From positions 4,661,001-4,725,000 of the forward strand of contig OZ025283.1 of the NCBI GenBank assembly GCA_964019165.1: DNA of 64,000 bases, given 5' to 3'. A program made the translations under genes and the position numbers. Below the pieces are notes generated by a model. It searched no databases, was not told the origin of the DNA, and saw nothing but the letters and a program-made list of their open reading frames with translations. Every line of letters begins with the position of its first letter. Within the stretch, counting starts at the first letter, position 1. Shown piece after piece: positions 63,164 to 64,000 of this stretch. The stretch comes from Mastigias papua. Taxonomy: Eukaryota; Cnidaria; Scyphozoa; Rhizostomeae; Mastigiidae.

Positions 63164-64000
63164 TTGCATGTTTGACATTGAGTGGAAGTGCATCAATCTC
63201 AGCCACCAAACCACTTTAACATCTACAGTTACACTGATACGAGTAGTTTAGGCAATGTTTCGTATTGAAATGAGCGTTAGTATTTGTTTTTACACTAAAT
63301 AGAGTCTTATAGTGCTTTACATGTAGCAAACCTGACTATACTATGTAAGTGCTACATTTGAATTTAAGTACGTGTTGCATAGTTCCAAAACGTAATCTAA
63401 ACACATCTGTGCTGTGAATCGAGCATTTCTAATATCGTATCAACATTAGATCTGTATTCATTCCTGTATTGTCAGTGTATGCACACATATGCAGTTTAGA
63501 CCCATTACAAGCAATGACAACGTACATGTGCATATACTGTTGTATGTTTGACATTGAGTGGAAGTGCATCAATCTCAGCCATCAACCCACTTTAACATCG
63601 ACAGTTACACTAATACAAGTAGTTTAGGCAATGTGTCGTATTGACATGAGTGTTAGTATTTGTTTTTACACTAAATAGAGCATTATAGTGCTTTACATGT
63701 AGCAAACCTGACTATGCTATGTAAGTGCTACATTTGAATTTAAGTACGTGTTGCATAGTTCCAAAACGTAATCTAAACACATCTGTGCTGTGAATCGAGC
63801 ATTTCTAATATCGTGTCACCATTAGATCAGTATTCATTGCTGTATTGTCAGTGTATGCACTCATATGCAGTTTGTGCCCATTACAAGCAATAACAACATA
63901 CATGTGCATATACTGTTGTATGTTTGACATTGAGTGGAAGTGCATCAATCTCAGCCACCAAACCACTTTAACATCTACAGTTACACTGATACGAGTAGTT
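63164..64000 (+). repeat. Monomers 168-169 and an 85-base partial monomer at the right edge
   Basis: The monomer at 63540 has CATCAACCCAC, ATCGACAG, ACACTAATACAAG and GACATGAGTG. It looks like a relative of the P subtype with CATCAACC. The final partial unit starts at 63916 and stops at GTAGTT, so the array runs on beyond the window. Confidence 0.9.

Larger units (their letters stand above)
1..64000. repeat. 376-bp satellite DNA array, 170 monomers plus 85 bp, head-to-tail
   Basis: The motif TTGTATGTTTGACATTGAG and its variants recur at 1, 377, 753, 1129, 1505, 1876, 2252 and onward at 376-bp steps. I checked the phase at 15036, 39476, 56396 and 63916, and it agrees with recurring landmarks throughout. 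All copies are in the same orientation. The first monomer has 139 G+C of 376 (37%). Neighbouring copies differ by a scattering of substitutions and almost never by indels. No non-satellite sequence interrupts the array and neither edge is reached. Function is unknown. Long homogeneous tandem arrays like this are typical of eukaryotic heterochromatin, including centromeres, but that placement is inference. I do not recognise the family. Confidence 0.99.

Noticed and set aside
1..64000. CRISPR-like regular repetition
   Set aside because: The repeated unit has no conserved short repeat alternating with unique spacers. The whole 376 bp is repeated, and no cas genes are present.
1..64000. tRNA- or 5S-derived satellite with Pol III boxes
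   Set aside because: No stretch fits the GGTTCGANNCC B box or an A box at a suitable distance. GACTCGAGCATTTC is only superficially similar.

Overview
The whole window is one uninterrupted head-to-tail satellite DNA array. The unit is 376 bp and A+T-rich (37% G+C counted over positions 1-376). Taking the recurring TTGTATGTTTGACATTGAG as the first base of each unit, the window holds 170 complete monomers plus an 85-base partial one at the right edge. I saw no gene, RNA gene, transposon, CRISPR array or unique flanking sequence. Such an array points to eukaryotic heterochromatin (centromeric, pericentromeric, subtelomeric, or a sex or B chromosome). The sequence does not show which of these, and I do not recognise the satellite family or the species.

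Monomer map (n counts from 0): starts are 1+376n for n=0-4, 376n-4 for n=5-153, 376n-5 for n=154-156, and 376n-4 for n=157-170. Only three length changes were found: a 5-bp deletion near 1651, a 1-bp deletion near 57564 and a 1-bp insertion near 58830. All other variation I saw is base substitution.

Layout: the satellite is organised in higher-order repeats (HORs) whose period changes along the array. Positions 1-4883 are mixed monomers with 752-bp dimers. 4884-9019 carries a 4-monomer (1504-bp) HOR, 9020-10147 is monomeric, and 10148-14283 has another 4-mer. 13753-22062 is an apparently perfect tandem duplication of 11 monomers (4136 bp). 22063-30451 has dimeric alternation and a patch of unusually divergent monomers at 26692-27443. 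31734-34841 is a 1504-bp tandem duplication. 34190-43836 contains two copies of a 16-monomer (6016-bp) block that itself contains a 4-mer HOR. 44364-57147 carries a variable 5-8-monomer HOR built from four subtypes. 57148-64000 is more heterogeneous, with the two 1-bp indels and a 3-monomer (1128-bp) HOR.

The array works as a record of recombination (unequal exchange, conversion-like transfer, duplication of existing HORs), not as a set of interacting genes. Sequence signals recurring in each monomer are an 8-10-bp inverted repeat, a second 7-bp dyad, two alternating purine-pyrimidine tracts, and a weak two-fold internal similarity that suggests an older unit of about 180-190 bp.
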